The position numbers and the translations under genes are program-made. 64,000 nucleotides of DNA from Tomocerus qinae (lineage: Eukaryota; Arthropoda; Collembola; Entomobryomorpha; Tomoceridae): positions 67,552,884 through 67,616,883 of the forward strand of contig CM034547.1 of the NCBI GenBank assembly GCA_020055645.1. The letters run 5' to 3'. Position 1 is the first letter of the stretch, and every line of letters starts with the position of its first letter. Below are positions 1 to 12,657 of this stretch, piece after piece. Under the pieces are notes generated by a model. It had not been told where the DNA came from. It saw only the letters and a program-made list of their open reading frames with translations, and searched no databases.

Positions 1-2040
1 CCGCCTCTACCTTTCGATTTATCCGGGAAATGTTCATCCATACCCGGACATCCAGTCTGAAGTGGGAAGCTGGGAGAAGTTTTTGCATTAACATAAAATT
101 TTCATAGTTTGGTGACGCTATTGCTGGCCAGATTTTGTAGTTTTACACGTTTTATTACATTACATTTTGCTGTAAAGAAAAACGGACTTAAGATGCCTCC
201 TGACCACATGCCTGCCCACACACACAGAGAACGACTTGGGACCGTGTCAAAATTGGGAACAAAGTTAAACTTTTGCTGAAATTCAATTTGAACTTTTTTC
301 ACCTCTTTATTCCTTACACTTTCTGCTCTCTCGCCAGTCTCACTATTTTCATTTCAAACATAAAATGTGAAAATTTAATTTTACGAAATGTAAATTTTAC
401 AAGATTTTATTGTTTCTAATTTTTTCGGGCCCTTCTTTGGTCTGTTTTTGAGTTACGATTGTGTTCATAATTTCAATTCTGACTAAGAAACGCATGCTCT
501 TTCAGATGGTACTATTTTGGTCTCAATAAAGTTATCTACCACAGAATTATTAAGAGTCAAAGTTAAAATTCCGGTTCATTCAGGCCCACCCTGTACATAC
601 AACATGTTTCCTCAGTAATTGTTGCATTCCAGGTTCCAAAATTCAGGTTAAATTGTCGTATCCATAGTAATTAATCACCATTTATGAGTATAAATTTTTC
701 CTTATTAACAACATTTAACAGTAAAAATATATTTAGATATGACTGTGCTATAACTGTCAACTAAATAATGTCCAAAGTGCAATAAAAATGTTGCAGTGTG
801 AAGAATTTGCCGCAATATACAAAGTAACTGTGAAATTAGTATTTTCTGCCTTCTATACGGAAAAGTTTTTTGCCTTGAAATAGTGTAATCTTATTTCAAT
901 ATTTACATTTCCATGAAATTTATATTTGCAGTTATTAGCACTTAAAGTCTAGTTGATAATAGGGTGAATCTAATGTTTAAGACAAGTTTTAGAGTTGTTG
1001 CAAGGAAATTAACTGTAAACGCACGGGGAGATTTTTTTGAAGAAAATCTTAAAATTACGAGCTGTAATTATATCGTGTCATCTAAATTATATCTTGTTTT
1101 CGAGTTTTTCCGGCCTTCTCCCCGTATATTTCTCCAGGTTTTTAACCTGTAATTTTATTTTATTCTTTTTCTTGATATATCTGGTTATAACTATCATATA
1201 ACTACGAACTACAAAAGATTTAAACCAGATTATGAATATTTCAAAATTATTTATGTAGGTTTAAATACAAGTAATACAGCACGCGACAATGTGCTCGAGT
1301 AAGGTTCTATTTAACATGCCCCATTTTCGAAATATTTATCTATGCCTAGGTTATGCATTAAATTTTACATTTATGGAAAAATGGCTCGTGTTTTACCAAC
1401 TACAAGGATACCAACCCGCGTCAGCCTCCAATAAAAAATAATACTATTATTCATAATTTTGTGAAAAAAATTAAATGGCATAATATATATCGTAATGGCA
1501 TAATCGGAGATTGCATTAGGAAAAGGAACTTTTCCATGTGTATGGTATTCCTAGTCCATCCTATCCATCCAATACCCAATTGACTATGATGCGTAGTAAC
1601 AGGTCGCCTAGGAGATACCAAACAATTTCAAAAATCATTCTTCCGGTTCCTATGGCTAAAGTTGAAACCGGACAGTTGATTTCAAATTAATGCACAACCC
1701 GCAGAAGAATTCTCTACGCTGTCATATATGCCGTGTTTTACAGAAGCTGCTAGTTTACGAGGAATCGGTGTCAATGGAAATTGACCCTTCAGTTAACTGC
1801 ATACTAGTGGTGAAACCACACATTGCCCTTCGGGCAATGCGCTGCCTTCTTTGCAGTTTCTCCCCGTATAAAAATTTATGAAGATGAAGTGTGTACTGAC
1901 AAAATGAAATGACGGCGTTAATTTTTTCCCCGCTGAGAAAATTTGCCATAGGAAACTGCACTTCGCTCTCGATCTATGTACCACGCTTATATGGGGAAAT
2001 TAAAAAATGAAAAATGGGTGGGTAAAGCTCGCCAATGACG
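1..2040. other. gene-free flank
   Basis: No reading frame here has protein-like composition or supported splice sites; the short open frames overlap on both strands and look like chance. The stretch is AT-rich and contains a diverged repeat copy (about 690-1170), described separately. Confidence 0.6.
690..1170. repeat. diverged copy of the 44-kb foldback repeat family
   Basis: The stretch about 960-1160 (a 'gtaaacgcac' core, then 'tcgagttttt' and 'ctccaggttttta') closely resembles 44130-44320 inside COG4 intron 1. The stretch about 700-790 resembles the reverse complement of 43820-43905. Shared modules in a different relative orientation indicate an old dispersed element rather than genes. 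I see no coding capacity. Confidence 0.55.
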
Positions 2041-2045
2041 TCATT

Positions 2046-2665
2046 GAGTGGTATGAATAAGAATAAGTATTTACTACAAAGTAAAAAGTAGAAGTAAAAG
2101 GTCTAGACTTGAAGGAAAAGGTAGGAGCAAAAGCATTTGCTTCAAATCGAATGAATAAAAGAAAACTTTTACTGTCAAGCAAATACTTTGCAATTGTAGT
2201 ATTTACTTCTCATTTTGTACACAACAAAATTTGGTTACTATGACTCAGCCAATCAGAGACCAGCAACGAATCACACCTATACTCTTCAATTCACAAATGC
2301 AATTTCGTGGTCATGGTTATAAGTAACCGGTCCGAGTTATCTATGAGGTACTTTAGAAAATTAATCGTGAATCCTACTAATCCTACTCTTTTGCGTGGAG
2401 AAGTAAAAGGTGAATTTGCTATCGGAGAAGCTTCAAATTTTTGAAGCAAATACTCAAAGTAGAAGTAAATTCAAGATGTTATTCATACCAAAATGTAGTA
2501 TTTACTTCTAACGGTAGTAAATGCTTCATGAAAATTAGAAAATACTTTTACTCCTAGATTAAGCATAAGCAAAAGTAATAGCTAATATTTTTATTCATAC
2601 CAAAGGAACCTTTTACTTCAAAAACTTTAAGTAAAAGCATAAGGTAGACCTTATTCATACCACTC
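2046..2665. mobile_element. short inverted-repeat element
   Basis: The ends are inverted copies of GAGTGGTATGAATAAG (starting at 2046 and ending at 2665). The interior holds further copies of 'tattcatacc' and 'aagtaaaag' in both orientations, so the piece can fold back on itself. There is no coding capacity and no clear target duplication; it is probably a MITE. Confidence 0.6.
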
Positions 2666-2814
2666 ATTGGCGAGTGTTTATTTACATAGAGATCCCCCAA
2701 AGCATTCGCTTCGCCGATCGTCGATGGAAGGACAATGGAAAAGCAATTAGCAACACAATACAAAATATCCTCCAATTATGTTAGTGATGGTGTTTCATTG
2801 GGTGGTACTACCAA

Positions 2815-3430
2815 CCTCCGTTATAAGACCATCTTAAGATTATCTTATGTAAGATCATCTTAAGACCAGTGGAGATCTTATTGAAAATCGGTACCACGAT
2901 CATTGTGACAACATCGTCTTACACAAGACTGTCCTGAGTCCAGTCTTCGTCTTCCATAAAATCAAGGAAAGTTAATCTCAAGTCCATCTTACGATCTCGT
3001 CAGTGCAAAATTTTAGACAACATCGGTGGGATTACTATATGGATACTTAAATTTGCATCAAAAATCCAATTTACCCTCCTATTGACACTCCCTCCTGCCG
3101 CATTCCCATCCGGAAAACCAAGGCAACAGTTCTTGCAATTCTTGTAATTTGTTGATGTAAGATAAAGCTAACACAAGGGACATGAGGAAAATGCCTACCA
3201 AAAAGGACGAAAGATCGTCTCAATACGACAAAATCGGGGTCTTGGGTAAGACGGACTTAAGATTGTTATTTGACGATCTTCTTAAGTCATAAGATGATGA
3301 TCATGGTACCGATAAGATGGACAAAAGATATTACTATAAGATTGTCTTGAGATGAGGATATTGTGGTACCAATTTTGAGGAAAGGTGGTCTTAAGTCGCT
3401 CAAAAGTTTTGGAGTGGTCTCAAGTCAAAG
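2815..3430. repeat. inverted repeat rich in 'atcttaagac'
   Basis: Many copies of 'gatcttaag', 'cttaagac' and 'ggtacca' occur in both orientations, with the left part (2820-2900) roughly mirrored by the right part (3290-3430). It looks like a degraded foldback element. No gene is seen. Confidence 0.5.
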
Positions 3431-3512
3431 TTCAGAGTATGAACTATTGTTTCGTTGTCTCCACTGTCGAATGTATTTATTAGAAGTTACACCGAATACT
3501 GAATTACTGTCG

Positions 3513-3768
3513 AAGGAAAAGTAAATAGAGCCCTGGGAGCCCGAATTTCCATAAGCGAATTTTGAAAGGTTTTCAGAAAAACACAAAATTTTATTGGCAA
3601 GTGTCTTGGCAACTACCTCTATTATCCTAGACAACCGCATAATGTCACTGTTGAATACTGTTTATTTCCATATTTATTTCGCATAAAACAACTTCAAAAA
3701 TGATAACAATGAAATTCGCGTGCCAAATAACTTACAAAGAAATCCCAGGGCTCTATTTACTTTTCCTT
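3513..3768. mobile_element. small inverted-repeat element
   Basis: AAGGAAAAGTAAATAGAGCC at 3513 is repeated as its reverse complement ending at 3768, giving an element of about 256 bp with good terminal inverted repeats and no coding capacity. It is likely a MITE; superfamily not assigned. Confidence 0.55.
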
Positions 3769-4257
3769 TTACAGTAGTAATACTTTTGTAAACAAAGTCT
3801 TTATGAATATTGATGTACAGAATAAAATATTACACAACTACAACATGCGACAGAATTACTTTGGAAAGATAAACCCGCGAAATATAAAACATACTTTATG
3901 TGCTAATTTTTTTCGTGTGAATTCCTCTCCAAAAAGCGTCGTCGTTTAAAGTCAAAGTCAACATCAACAAAACTGCTGAAGTGAACTTGATTGAACGGTC
4001 AACAGAGTCTTGCTGCATCATATTTATTTGGTAATTGAGCTTCAGTAATTTTTTGCATAGACAGTGCAAATGTATGGAATACTATTATTTTAAATTATTT
4101 TTGCCAGGTTATATTTGAAGCGGGAACAAAATTTTGTTAAGTTAATTCTATACAGATTGAACACCAAAGTTACCATTTTTATTGCATTTTTATTATTTCA
4201 AATGGAAGTGGTCGCATTTTTGGAGTTTTAATGCCATAATAAGGTTGGCATTATTTA

Positions 4258-4783
4258 TTGAATTTAGAGAATGTATTTTTATATTATATAAAACCGAACT
4301 ATCCTGAAACAAGATACAAGCTACCCGCTGCTACACAGCACCCCGAGAGCCGGGTAATTTTATACATCCAGTTTCAACCTAACTTCCATACAATAGATGA
4401 TATAATAAACAGAATATCCTTACGATATGGTATTATAGAAGATGCATAATAGTTGCATATAGAGTCGGTTTCTGATATAACAATATATATAGGTGACAGA
4501 AGTCAAATAATATTCCATGCAAATAGCAAAAATGGCTGTTTCATTCATCCCTGCAAGTTACCAATATCGGTATTTGACAGGACAATTTTTAAAATAAATC
4601 ACTCTGAATACCCCTACCTTGTCATTCAGGCATGCTACAATAATGTTGACATACCTGGTTTTATTGACTTCTTTTCTGCAACATGTAGATATTTCTGCTG
4701 CTGGTGACGATTAGGAGGCATTTTGTCAATTTTATGTGAACTTAGACCTGACAGAAGCACATGTACTGTCAATCACGATAACT
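4258..4783 (+). pseudogene. damaged coding tract upstream of the zinc-finger gene
   Basis: Frame 1 from 4258 reads as about 148 codons of protein-like sequence interrupted only by adjacent TAA TAG stops at 4447-4452. It ends at a TGA near 4707, while the next frame (+1) continues protein-like across a TAG at 4712-4714 into an exon-like piece, 4715-4783, of exactly 23 codons. That piece is followed by a canonical donor (ACT|GTAAGT) that joins in phase to the acceptor at 5042/5043. It may therefore be the old 5' coding part of the zinc-finger gene, disabled by two stop sites and one frame change, or a separate decayed gene with a real exon at 4715-4783. I do not recognise the family. Mini-introns of 23-30 nt would remove the stops but do not keep the frame. 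Confidence 0.4.
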
Positions 4784-5042
4784 GTAAGTTTCAAAAACAT
4801 CTATTAGCTGAGAAAAACAATTTTTCCTAATATACTTCCATTATCCTTGAGCGTTCTATATTTTTGACTCACCTATTTAGCTAGATCCTCTGACTTTGAC
4901 GCATTGTTATTATAACTGATAACAGTTAGTTAACGCTGTTAACTTTAACAGTGCCCTTCAGTATTCCAATCTTGAAAATAAAATATGAACTTTGACGTCA
5001 AAGGTACTATTGCTTATTCTATTTTCAGTTTTGTTATTTCAG

Positions 5043-8000
5043 ATAGTTGTACGAGTTGCTGCACGTAGAAAATGGTGCATGTTTGATGTTACTATTGGAG
5101 ATCGAATTTCATGCCTTTTCACTGGAGAAATGGTTACAGAAAAAGAGGAAACGTCGGGAAAATGCATGTCACCGAAAGCCAATAAACACGGGAAAAATTC
5201 CCAGACCTGTTTCAACTTTCCATCCTCACTGAGTGTGAAATTAATCTCATCGTTAAATGAAGAAGAAGAACGTTTCAAGGAGACCAATGAGTCAGTTGGA
5301 GAAGTCGTTTTATCACTTCGATGCAAAGCATGTTCTTTTTTGTGTCCTGACAAATCAACGTTATTGGCCCATGTAAAAGAATCCCACGGAGTTGGAGACT
5401 GTAAAGAAAAGGATGCTAATGTCAACAAAATTAATGCAACGGCAAGTACAAACGCTATTGGGCCGGGGTCCGTAATAAATGAAAGAAGAGATAATCGTTC
5501 CACTTCGAACAATGTACAAACTGAAAGTTCTGAAAAAAGACTGTATTCTGTCATTGGCGTTCCACACAGTGAGGAAGAAGAGGAGGATATGTTTCTGTGT
5601 GCAGAATGCGATGTTGTATTTCCAACTGAAGAACTTTGTTGTAAACACATGTCGCAGGTCCATAACATTAAGCATTTCAGTGCCCAATTCATCCGCGAAG
5701 AAATTATATCTAAAAGCTCTGTGGCTGAGGATAAACCTAAAAGAAGACAGGTAAACCATGTTCTTTTATATATTTACGTCAAATGCGCCAGTCAATTAAA
5801 TTGCATTGAAATCTGTGTATTATTTATAAAAATTCATTTAATTCAAAATTAGGTAAGGCCACCGAAACAGTACACTGAGGAGGGGGGAGCTATCGTTCCA
5901 AAAAAATTTAGAGTTACCAAAGACACATTTTTTTCGTGTTCAAAATGCAATGTTAAGTTTGAGTCCAGTGAGGTGACAAAATTTCATGAACAATGTCACG
6001 TGAAGCCCATAAATGGAAATGAAAAAGGATTTTCGTGTCCCGTTTGCGTTTCACAAAAACCAGCCGATATCAGTGTAACAGAAATATTTCCTATCTGGGG
6101 AAAAATTTCAATGCATTTATGGAAAGAACACAAAATAGACTGTGAGTTACACTGCTGTTCAGTTTGCAAGGTAAAACTTTTGCAATCAGTGAACAGATCA
6201 AATTCCTAATAATATCTTGAGTAGTATATAAATTTTATGAGCGTAGTTCTTTTTATATTAAATTGATGTAATTTAAGAGTTTGAGTATAGAAATATATAT
6301 ACGCTTACGCCAAATGTTTTCTTGTTTTATCTAGCAATACAAAAACCATCTTATAACCAAAGTGAAGGACCATGAAAAGTTACATTATCCTGATGCCAAT
6401 TATAAGTGTACGACTTGTAACAAGAGTTTTAAACAATACAAACAGGTATTTCTTTTTGTAGAGTAAATTTAATGTTCTTCTTAAATATTGTTCTGCTGGT
6501 TAGTACTTTTGAATTAATTTATGTACATATTTTAGTTAAAAACTCACGAGAAGTATCATAAGGACACAAATACAAAACTACCGCCGCCGCAAGATTCAAG
6601 GTGGTACACTCCAAAAGAATGCCCAATATGCAAAAGGATTTTAGCGGACTCAAAATGTTTAAAAAAACACATTTCTGCCGTTCATAACAAACTGAAGCCA
6701 TATGGATGTCATATTTGTGGTCACACAACAGCAAGAAAAGCAGAACTACAGGTATATTTAGTATTTAGTGTTTACGGTGTACGTTAAAACATACAGCTTG
6801 TATAATTGAATAATATGAATAAAAAATTCCTTTTATTTCAGTTGCATATTAGACAGCATACTGGAGAGAAACCATATAAGTGTCCACATTGTTCCTTTGT
6901 AACTGGAGACCATAATTCTTTGCGTAATCATAAAATGAGGCACAGTGATACAAGGCCGTACATGTAAGTACTAATTTTTTGAGTGCGAATAAGAATATCT
7001 TTAAAAATGAACTACAAAAAAGCGGTCATTCCGTATTTACTATTGACACATTCAGTTTGAGGAATTCAAGGAAAAATCTCGATTTAAGGCTGCCTCGATT
7101 ATACGGTTACAATCTTGTATAATCGCAAGGAAAGGTATAGGAAAATCGTATAATATTGATAACCCAAATTTTGGGCAACCGATTTCAAAGTGTAGTACCA
7201 GAAAAAATAGGGCACAAAATTCTGAAGGGTTTATTGTATTATTGTATTTATATTTGTTTTAATTTTTCATACAACACGAGTTAGAACGACACGAGTTTGT
7301 CAAATGCACTTTTTGAGAAAGAGCGTTTGCCAGTTTGCCACAATAAGACTTCAGAAAATATTTGGTACATATTTTTTAAAATCTAACAACTTTTTTATTC
7401 CCCACGGGGGACGTGTTATCAATGTTCTGCGCATCGACGAGATAGCCTTAAGTTAGTTAAGCAAATTATCAGAATCATGAAACCCATTTACTGGAAGTAC
7501 TGCACTAGATACAGGGTAATATTAATATCATTCTTATAAGTAAGGTGAGTACCACAACCTTTTCCGCTTGGGGTGGTCAATTTTCAAAATTGGGCATATT
7601 GAGATGTTCCCTTTTTGGAAAATTATCGCTCCTGCGATTAAGATGTGGTACTCAAAATATGATATTTGTTAACCTTGCTGTTTGCACCTTAAAATGAATC
7701 GACTCGTTTATGCTATGTACTATAATGATTTTATTGCAGTGTAGACACTTTTTTGTAGATAATTTGAGCTGTAGGCAGTAACAGTTTTTCTTTTGACTAC
7801 AAATATTTGTATCATTTTAATTCGGATTTACATTAAAAATGAAAGAAAATTATGAAAGCAGCGGATAAAGTTTAAGAATTCATAAATTAATTGTAAATTA
7901 TATAAATGCAATTGTTTTTACAGATGCCCATACTGTGACTATCGATGCATACAATCTGCCCCTTTTAAAAAGCACATTCTTGCGGTACACCCTGGGCAGG

Positions 8001-9595
8001 AAGTTGTGTACCTGTGTCAGTTGTGCAACCATGCCTCTGTTAATGACATTCTTTTCGCAGCCCACCAAAAGGATCACGAGAATGATCGAGAAGCAGCTAC
8101 ATGTGACAGCAACTCTAGTAAGTGACCTATAAGACTAATTTAAAAAACATTTAAATTCCTGCTTGTCCCCCAGGCCCCATGTTATGTCGCTGTCATTATT
8201 GTTGTTTGTGCAACAAATGACACAGGGTACACCATGATCTAAACTAGTACCAATGATCCTCGCATACTCTCAGAGGGGATTGGAAAAATCCGTTACACCC
8301 ACTGTGTTGATAGAATTGTTGGGTAGAAATAGAATAAATGAGTAGGAATATGAATGACATAAAAGGAACTTGTGCTGCAACATTTCTGTTGACAATGTAG
8401 GAAATAATGGCAGTTCTTCATCCTCATTTTGCTTTTCTGATATCGATCATAGGATCTGATGTATTCGTTGTATTTATTTGACATATTAATAATAAAGCAA
8501 ATTTTGTTCCTTTGTTTGAAATATAAACAATACAAACGCGCGTTGACTTGACATATTCTAACATCCAACATTTATTATGACAAATTTTTAAAAGCAATGA
8601 AGTAATCTGAAAAGTTTTGATGTTTTAGGTACAAGGGCTAGCAATGAGGGGGATGCAAATGGAAAGACATCCACTAAGGTTAGTAGTATAATAATTTTAT
8701 TATTTACAGCAATTTTAAAATACATTTTATTTGATTAGCATTTTCACTTACATTTAAAAAAATTTCATTCGTTTGTTTTTAGGCTCGAGTCGATTCTAGT
8801 AAACCGAATCGGTATTGGCTGGACGATGAAGACGACAGTGTTGAAATGGTTGTTGATACAGGTGGTATAACAATACCTGCTCCTGAAAGCGAACTAAGCA
8901 TATCTGAAATCCAGATTTTGGAGACTGATGGAACAATGCGAGTGGGATCTCACGCGACTGGAAAAATGGATATTGAACAAACAGAGAAGGCTGAAGCAGA
9001 TGGGATTTCTTCAGTGGAAACGCTGACGACTAAATCTCTATCACTAACATTACCGACTATGACGTTGTGTCTCGTCAGTCAAAGTCCGCCTTTGGACATT
9101 TTTGATACTGACGAATCGGCAAACCAGTGTCCTGCAAGTTTGGAAAATGTCAATGAACCAGAAAAATCTGTAGCCATAAATACGGAAAGCATGGATGGAA
9201 TGCAAAACGCTGTCTTAGTTGTCAATAATGATTCTCTTCTGAATGAAACTTCGAACTCGGACTCGTCGTTTCCCACCATGACACTAAGTTTATCATGCCC
9301 ACCATTAGAAATTTTTGACACCGATGAATCTGCTAATCAATGTCCCTCTGGATCATCAACAGAAGGCTTTGGTAGTTCTGCAGACAAGATTATTTCTTTA
9401 TTTCCAACCACGACGATCAACAAAAACATTACAAGCAGGCATGTAGACAAAATTCCATCAGGGTCCCTTGTTTCGACCATCGCAGGCTCTGCAAACTCTG
9501 TAGTCCCATTTCTCGAGCCTTTAGATTTATCGGATATTATTTGCCACGACCACTCGAATGATGAAACTCTCGAAAGACTGTTAGGTATTAATTAG
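5043..9595 (+). CDS. C2H2 zinc-finger protein, 11 fingers (5' end uncertain)
   Basis: Probable nuclear DNA-binding regulator; target unknown. Exons: 5043-5750, 5853-6170, 6335-6445, 6536-6751, 6842-6963, 7924-8117, 8629-8678 and 8783-9595. All have GT/AG borders and join in frame to give 843 residues. Fingers by first cysteine motif: CKAC, CAEC, CSKC, CPVC, CSVC, CTTC, CPIC, CHIC, CPHC, CPYC, CQLC. The TGEKPYKC linker occurs only between CHIC and CPHC. The acidic, Ser/Thr-rich tail has no fingers and carries a duplicated block (SPPLDIFDTDESANQCP and CPPLEIFDTDESANQCP). The first exon opens at a splice acceptor without a Met; the start is either upstream (through 4715-4783) or the ATG at 5079. 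Introns interrupt fingers 6 and 8 at equivalent positions, just before the helix leucine. No paralogue name can be assigned. Confidence 0.85.
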
Positions 9596-11100
9596 TTTCC
9601 ACAGTGAAAAAGTGAAAAGGTTCTAAGGTCAATTCAATTGCATTGGTTTGATTGTAGACATCTAAGTGGATGTTGTGTGTAAGTGTAAATGTAACATAAT
9701 TTCGACACATACAACAATATTTCTATTGAATTGAAAATTGAAACCCAATTTTATTTAATCTCAGATCGTATGACTATCATCCAATGGATTTTTTATTTCG
9801 AAGCGTTTGCTAAAAACGTGACTGAAACGGAACATTAAAATCTGGATTTGGCCAATTTTCAATTTTGGATAATGTCATCTGCCTACAAAAATCAATCTAT
9901 ATATATTTACATGATCATACCATTTATCATACCAATTAGTTAAGTATGGTTAAATGAAACCTGAACACAATGAGACTTCGATTTTTACTTTTTATTCCTA
10001 AAGTCCACTAAATCTGACATTAAAGTAATGTAATTGTATTACAATCAAAAGATGTTTATAAAAATTTTATAAGATTGTACAGATTGAATTCCTTCGGCAG
10101 TTGATTCTGGGTTTCAATTTCAATTCAGACAGACTGTATAAATATACTACTAATACAGTTAGTTATAATAGTCAGTGTAGTGTACACTATATTACTGGAA
10201 CTTCAAATTCAATAGAAACTTATCAACAGCGATGATATTAATGGAATATTTATTAAAAGTCATGCAGGCTTTGTTTAATTAGTTTATAGTTTCACATCTT
10301 ATTACTGTTTTGTTCAAGTTTCTCTTTCTCTTCGTATTGGATATGAAGTTCCTACTCTCAAGTTCATATTTCCAGGACACCTGAACCTGCCCAGTACTGA
10401 GACTGCAGGTTCAAGTGTCCTGGAAATATGATTTTGAGAAGTAATTTGCAGTATTATTTAAATTTAAATAGCTGTTTTTGATTCTCGTATAAAATGTTCC
10501 TACAAACTGTGCTTATTTACCATGTAAATAATTAGTTAATTACTGGAACATTAGTTTGGTTAATGATAGCTGGTCTGGTAGTACATTATGTAGATTTGCA
10601 AAAGGGAATGAGTGCTGATTGTCAGTACCTAATTATATAATATTTATAATGATAATGTATAGATTGATTCCTTTATAAATAATTGGGACGTACAAAACAA
10701 TGATTTGTTGACATAAAGGCATTTCAACCACATGTACTATTTAGTTTCAACGTTTTGCCCACTTTAATCTACACAATCGATTTCAATGTGGGTGTTTTGT
10801 TGCTTTCCGAATCTGAAAGTCCTTATTGGTGTGCCTCCTCAGGTGGGAGAAAATGATGTGGGACAGTTACAATGTACTACTATTACGATTCGTTTTGATT
10901 GTCGGCCATTTAAAATGACATTAAATTATAAGCTACTAATCTGTAAGGGGACAGGTCATAGAAATAGATGTATTCTAACGGGGCTGTATTTTCTTCTTTT
11001 GGCGCCCTTTTGGCGCTCGCCTTTTTGGCAGATATAATCCGCAAACAAAAAAAATTGCCATGATTTTCGCGGATCTAATCTGGCGAAAAGTTTTTGGGCC
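9596..11100. other. 3' flank of the zinc-finger gene, no further gene
   Basis: AT-rich sequence that presumably includes the zinc-finger 3' UTR. The short open frame at 10786-11037 has no splice support or recognisable domain. The only structured feature is the hairpin at 10357-10438. Confidence 0.5.
10357..10438. other. 82-nt imperfect hairpin, pre-miRNA-sized
   Basis: The arm CTCAAGTTCATATTTCCAGG... pairs with a downstream arm ending ...TATGATTTTGAG over about 33 positions with about three mismatches, around a loop of roughly 15 nt. Size and stem are compatible with a microRNA precursor on either strand, but a small foldback transposon remnant is equally possible. No seed was recognised. 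Confidence 0.35.
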
Positions 11101-11130
11101 GTTTACACTTGCGTTGTAAGAATAAGAATG

Positions 11131-12657
11131 CGTTACATTTGCTCCCGTATTACATTTGTTTTCACATTACATTTGCTCCCCATTACACTAGCCCCTTGTT
11201 ACACCTGCTCCCGGTACGAAAAATAGGAAGAAACGGCAGAAGGAAAATCATAACTACCAAACTTATTAAAACGTGGAGGTGGATTGGACATAGGAATGAT
11301 GGGACTATGGGATTCCAATAATGGGTTGAAGAAATAAGGTAGTAGAGCTGCCGCCAGAAAATAATTTCGGAAATATTTTTATGTTTAAAGGCAACAATTT
11401 CTTTATTTTCTTCGATTTCGGGGGAGGGGGACCTAGAGGCCTGCTCTGTAATTTAGAGATTGCTTGTACATACAAAATACCTATTAGTTTAGGTTACGTC
11501 CCTCGAAAGCGGGTCATGGTATGCCCTGTGTATTTCTTGGAGCGATTGTTTTAAATGTGTAACCTCTGTCTTACTTCAACTTCAACCCAACAATGTAATC
11601 AAGGACAAATTGAGGTATGGGCTTTACAGGCATACAGACAAGGACGTATTTAGGGATGGGCTTTACGGGCGGAAGCCCCCCCCCCCCCCCGAAATCCAAG
11701 AAAAAGGGAATTTTTTTCTCAAAATAGCAAAAACTTTCATTTTTGACTCATTTCCTTCAAAAAATGCCAAAAATTTTCTAAAATATCTATTGGAAATCTA
11801 GCCCCCTCCGAAACTCAGTTCTGCATACGTGCTTGCATACAGAAAATGTTTTTCTGCCCGGTAACCAAAATATTTTGGGCTTCCCTTTTCGGGCAGCCAA
11901 AAAGCTGCCTGCCCGGTAACCAGGTTAGGGCAGCCAAAAATCGTTGCCTGCCCGGTAACTACGTTAGGTCTTGGGCTCGCAAGTCCACATTTGTTATTAT
12001 AAAATCTGTTCAGTCGGGCAGCGCCTGTCCGTTTTTATCAAATTACGAGGGCTGCTTGCCCGATTTTACAAAATTACTGCCTGCCCGGTAACCAAATATT
12101 TTTTTTAGCCCCCCCCCCCGAATCCAAGAAAAAAGGAATATTTTTCTCAAAATAGCAAAAAATTTCTCGCTCCGCGCGATTATTTGCCATTTTTAGTCCA
12201 TTTTTGACTCATTTCCGTCAAAAAATGCCACAAATTTTTTCGCTAAGCGCGAATATATATACTTGAAATATCTATTGGAAATCTTAGCCCCTTCGAAACT
12301 CAGTTCTGTATACGTGCTTGAATGTAATGGAAAACTTCTGACAATATTTACCTGTACTGTACTGTACTGTATGCTAGAAAAGTAAACTGTTTATCCATAT
12401 GCTGTTTTAAAAATGTGATCATAGTAGTGACCAATAGCGTTTAAGCAATTTTTCTCTGCCCTAGTTTTTTCCTTCACTAACATTTTGTGCCGGGGGGCAA
12501 TAATAAATTAGCCCACACGTCTCAAAGTACTAAGTTTTGTAATATCGATTTTCGTTCTGCCCTTTCTCCCTATTTTTCGTACCGGGAGCTAAATGTAACC
12601 AGGAGCAAATGTAATAGGGGACTAGTGGAGCAAATGCAGCACGGGAGTAAATGTGAG
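11131..12657. mobile_element. inverted-repeat element with internal MITE
   Basis: The left end (11131-11228, repeated 'ttacatttgctcc', ending 'cggtacgaaaaatagg') is mirrored at the right end (12569-12657, beginning 'cctatttttcgtaccgggag', repeated 'gagcaaatg'). This gives inverted ends of about 90 bp around 1.5 kb. The interior contains a complete 197-bp MITE (11639-11835), repeats of 'gcctgcccggtaacc' (11860-12090) and a second C-tract copy at 12100-12320. There is no transposase. Confidence 0.55.
11639..11835 (+). mobile_element. 197-bp hAT-type MITE with 8-bp target duplication
   Basis: It is flanked by direct repeats CATACAGA (11631-11638 and 11836-11843). The ends are imperfect inverted repeats beginning CAAGGACGTAT and ending ...ATACGTGCTTG. 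The body has a run of C's then 'gaaatccaagaaaaa'. A related copy with the same C-tract body lies at about 12100-12320. Eight-bp duplications fit the hAT superfamily. It is non-coding. Confidence 0.75.

Noticed and set aside
4426-4714. Mini-introns of 23 and 30 nt that would remove the stops upstream of the zinc-finger gene
   Set aside because: Both are far below a workable intron size, and splicing them creates new in-frame stops.
4992-5042. Extension of the zinc-finger protein upstream into a hydrophobic, signal-peptide-like stretch (TSKVLLLILFSVLLFQ)
   Set aside because: It begins with TTG, not ATG, and is simply the translated pyrimidine-rich end of an intron before the acceptor at 5042.
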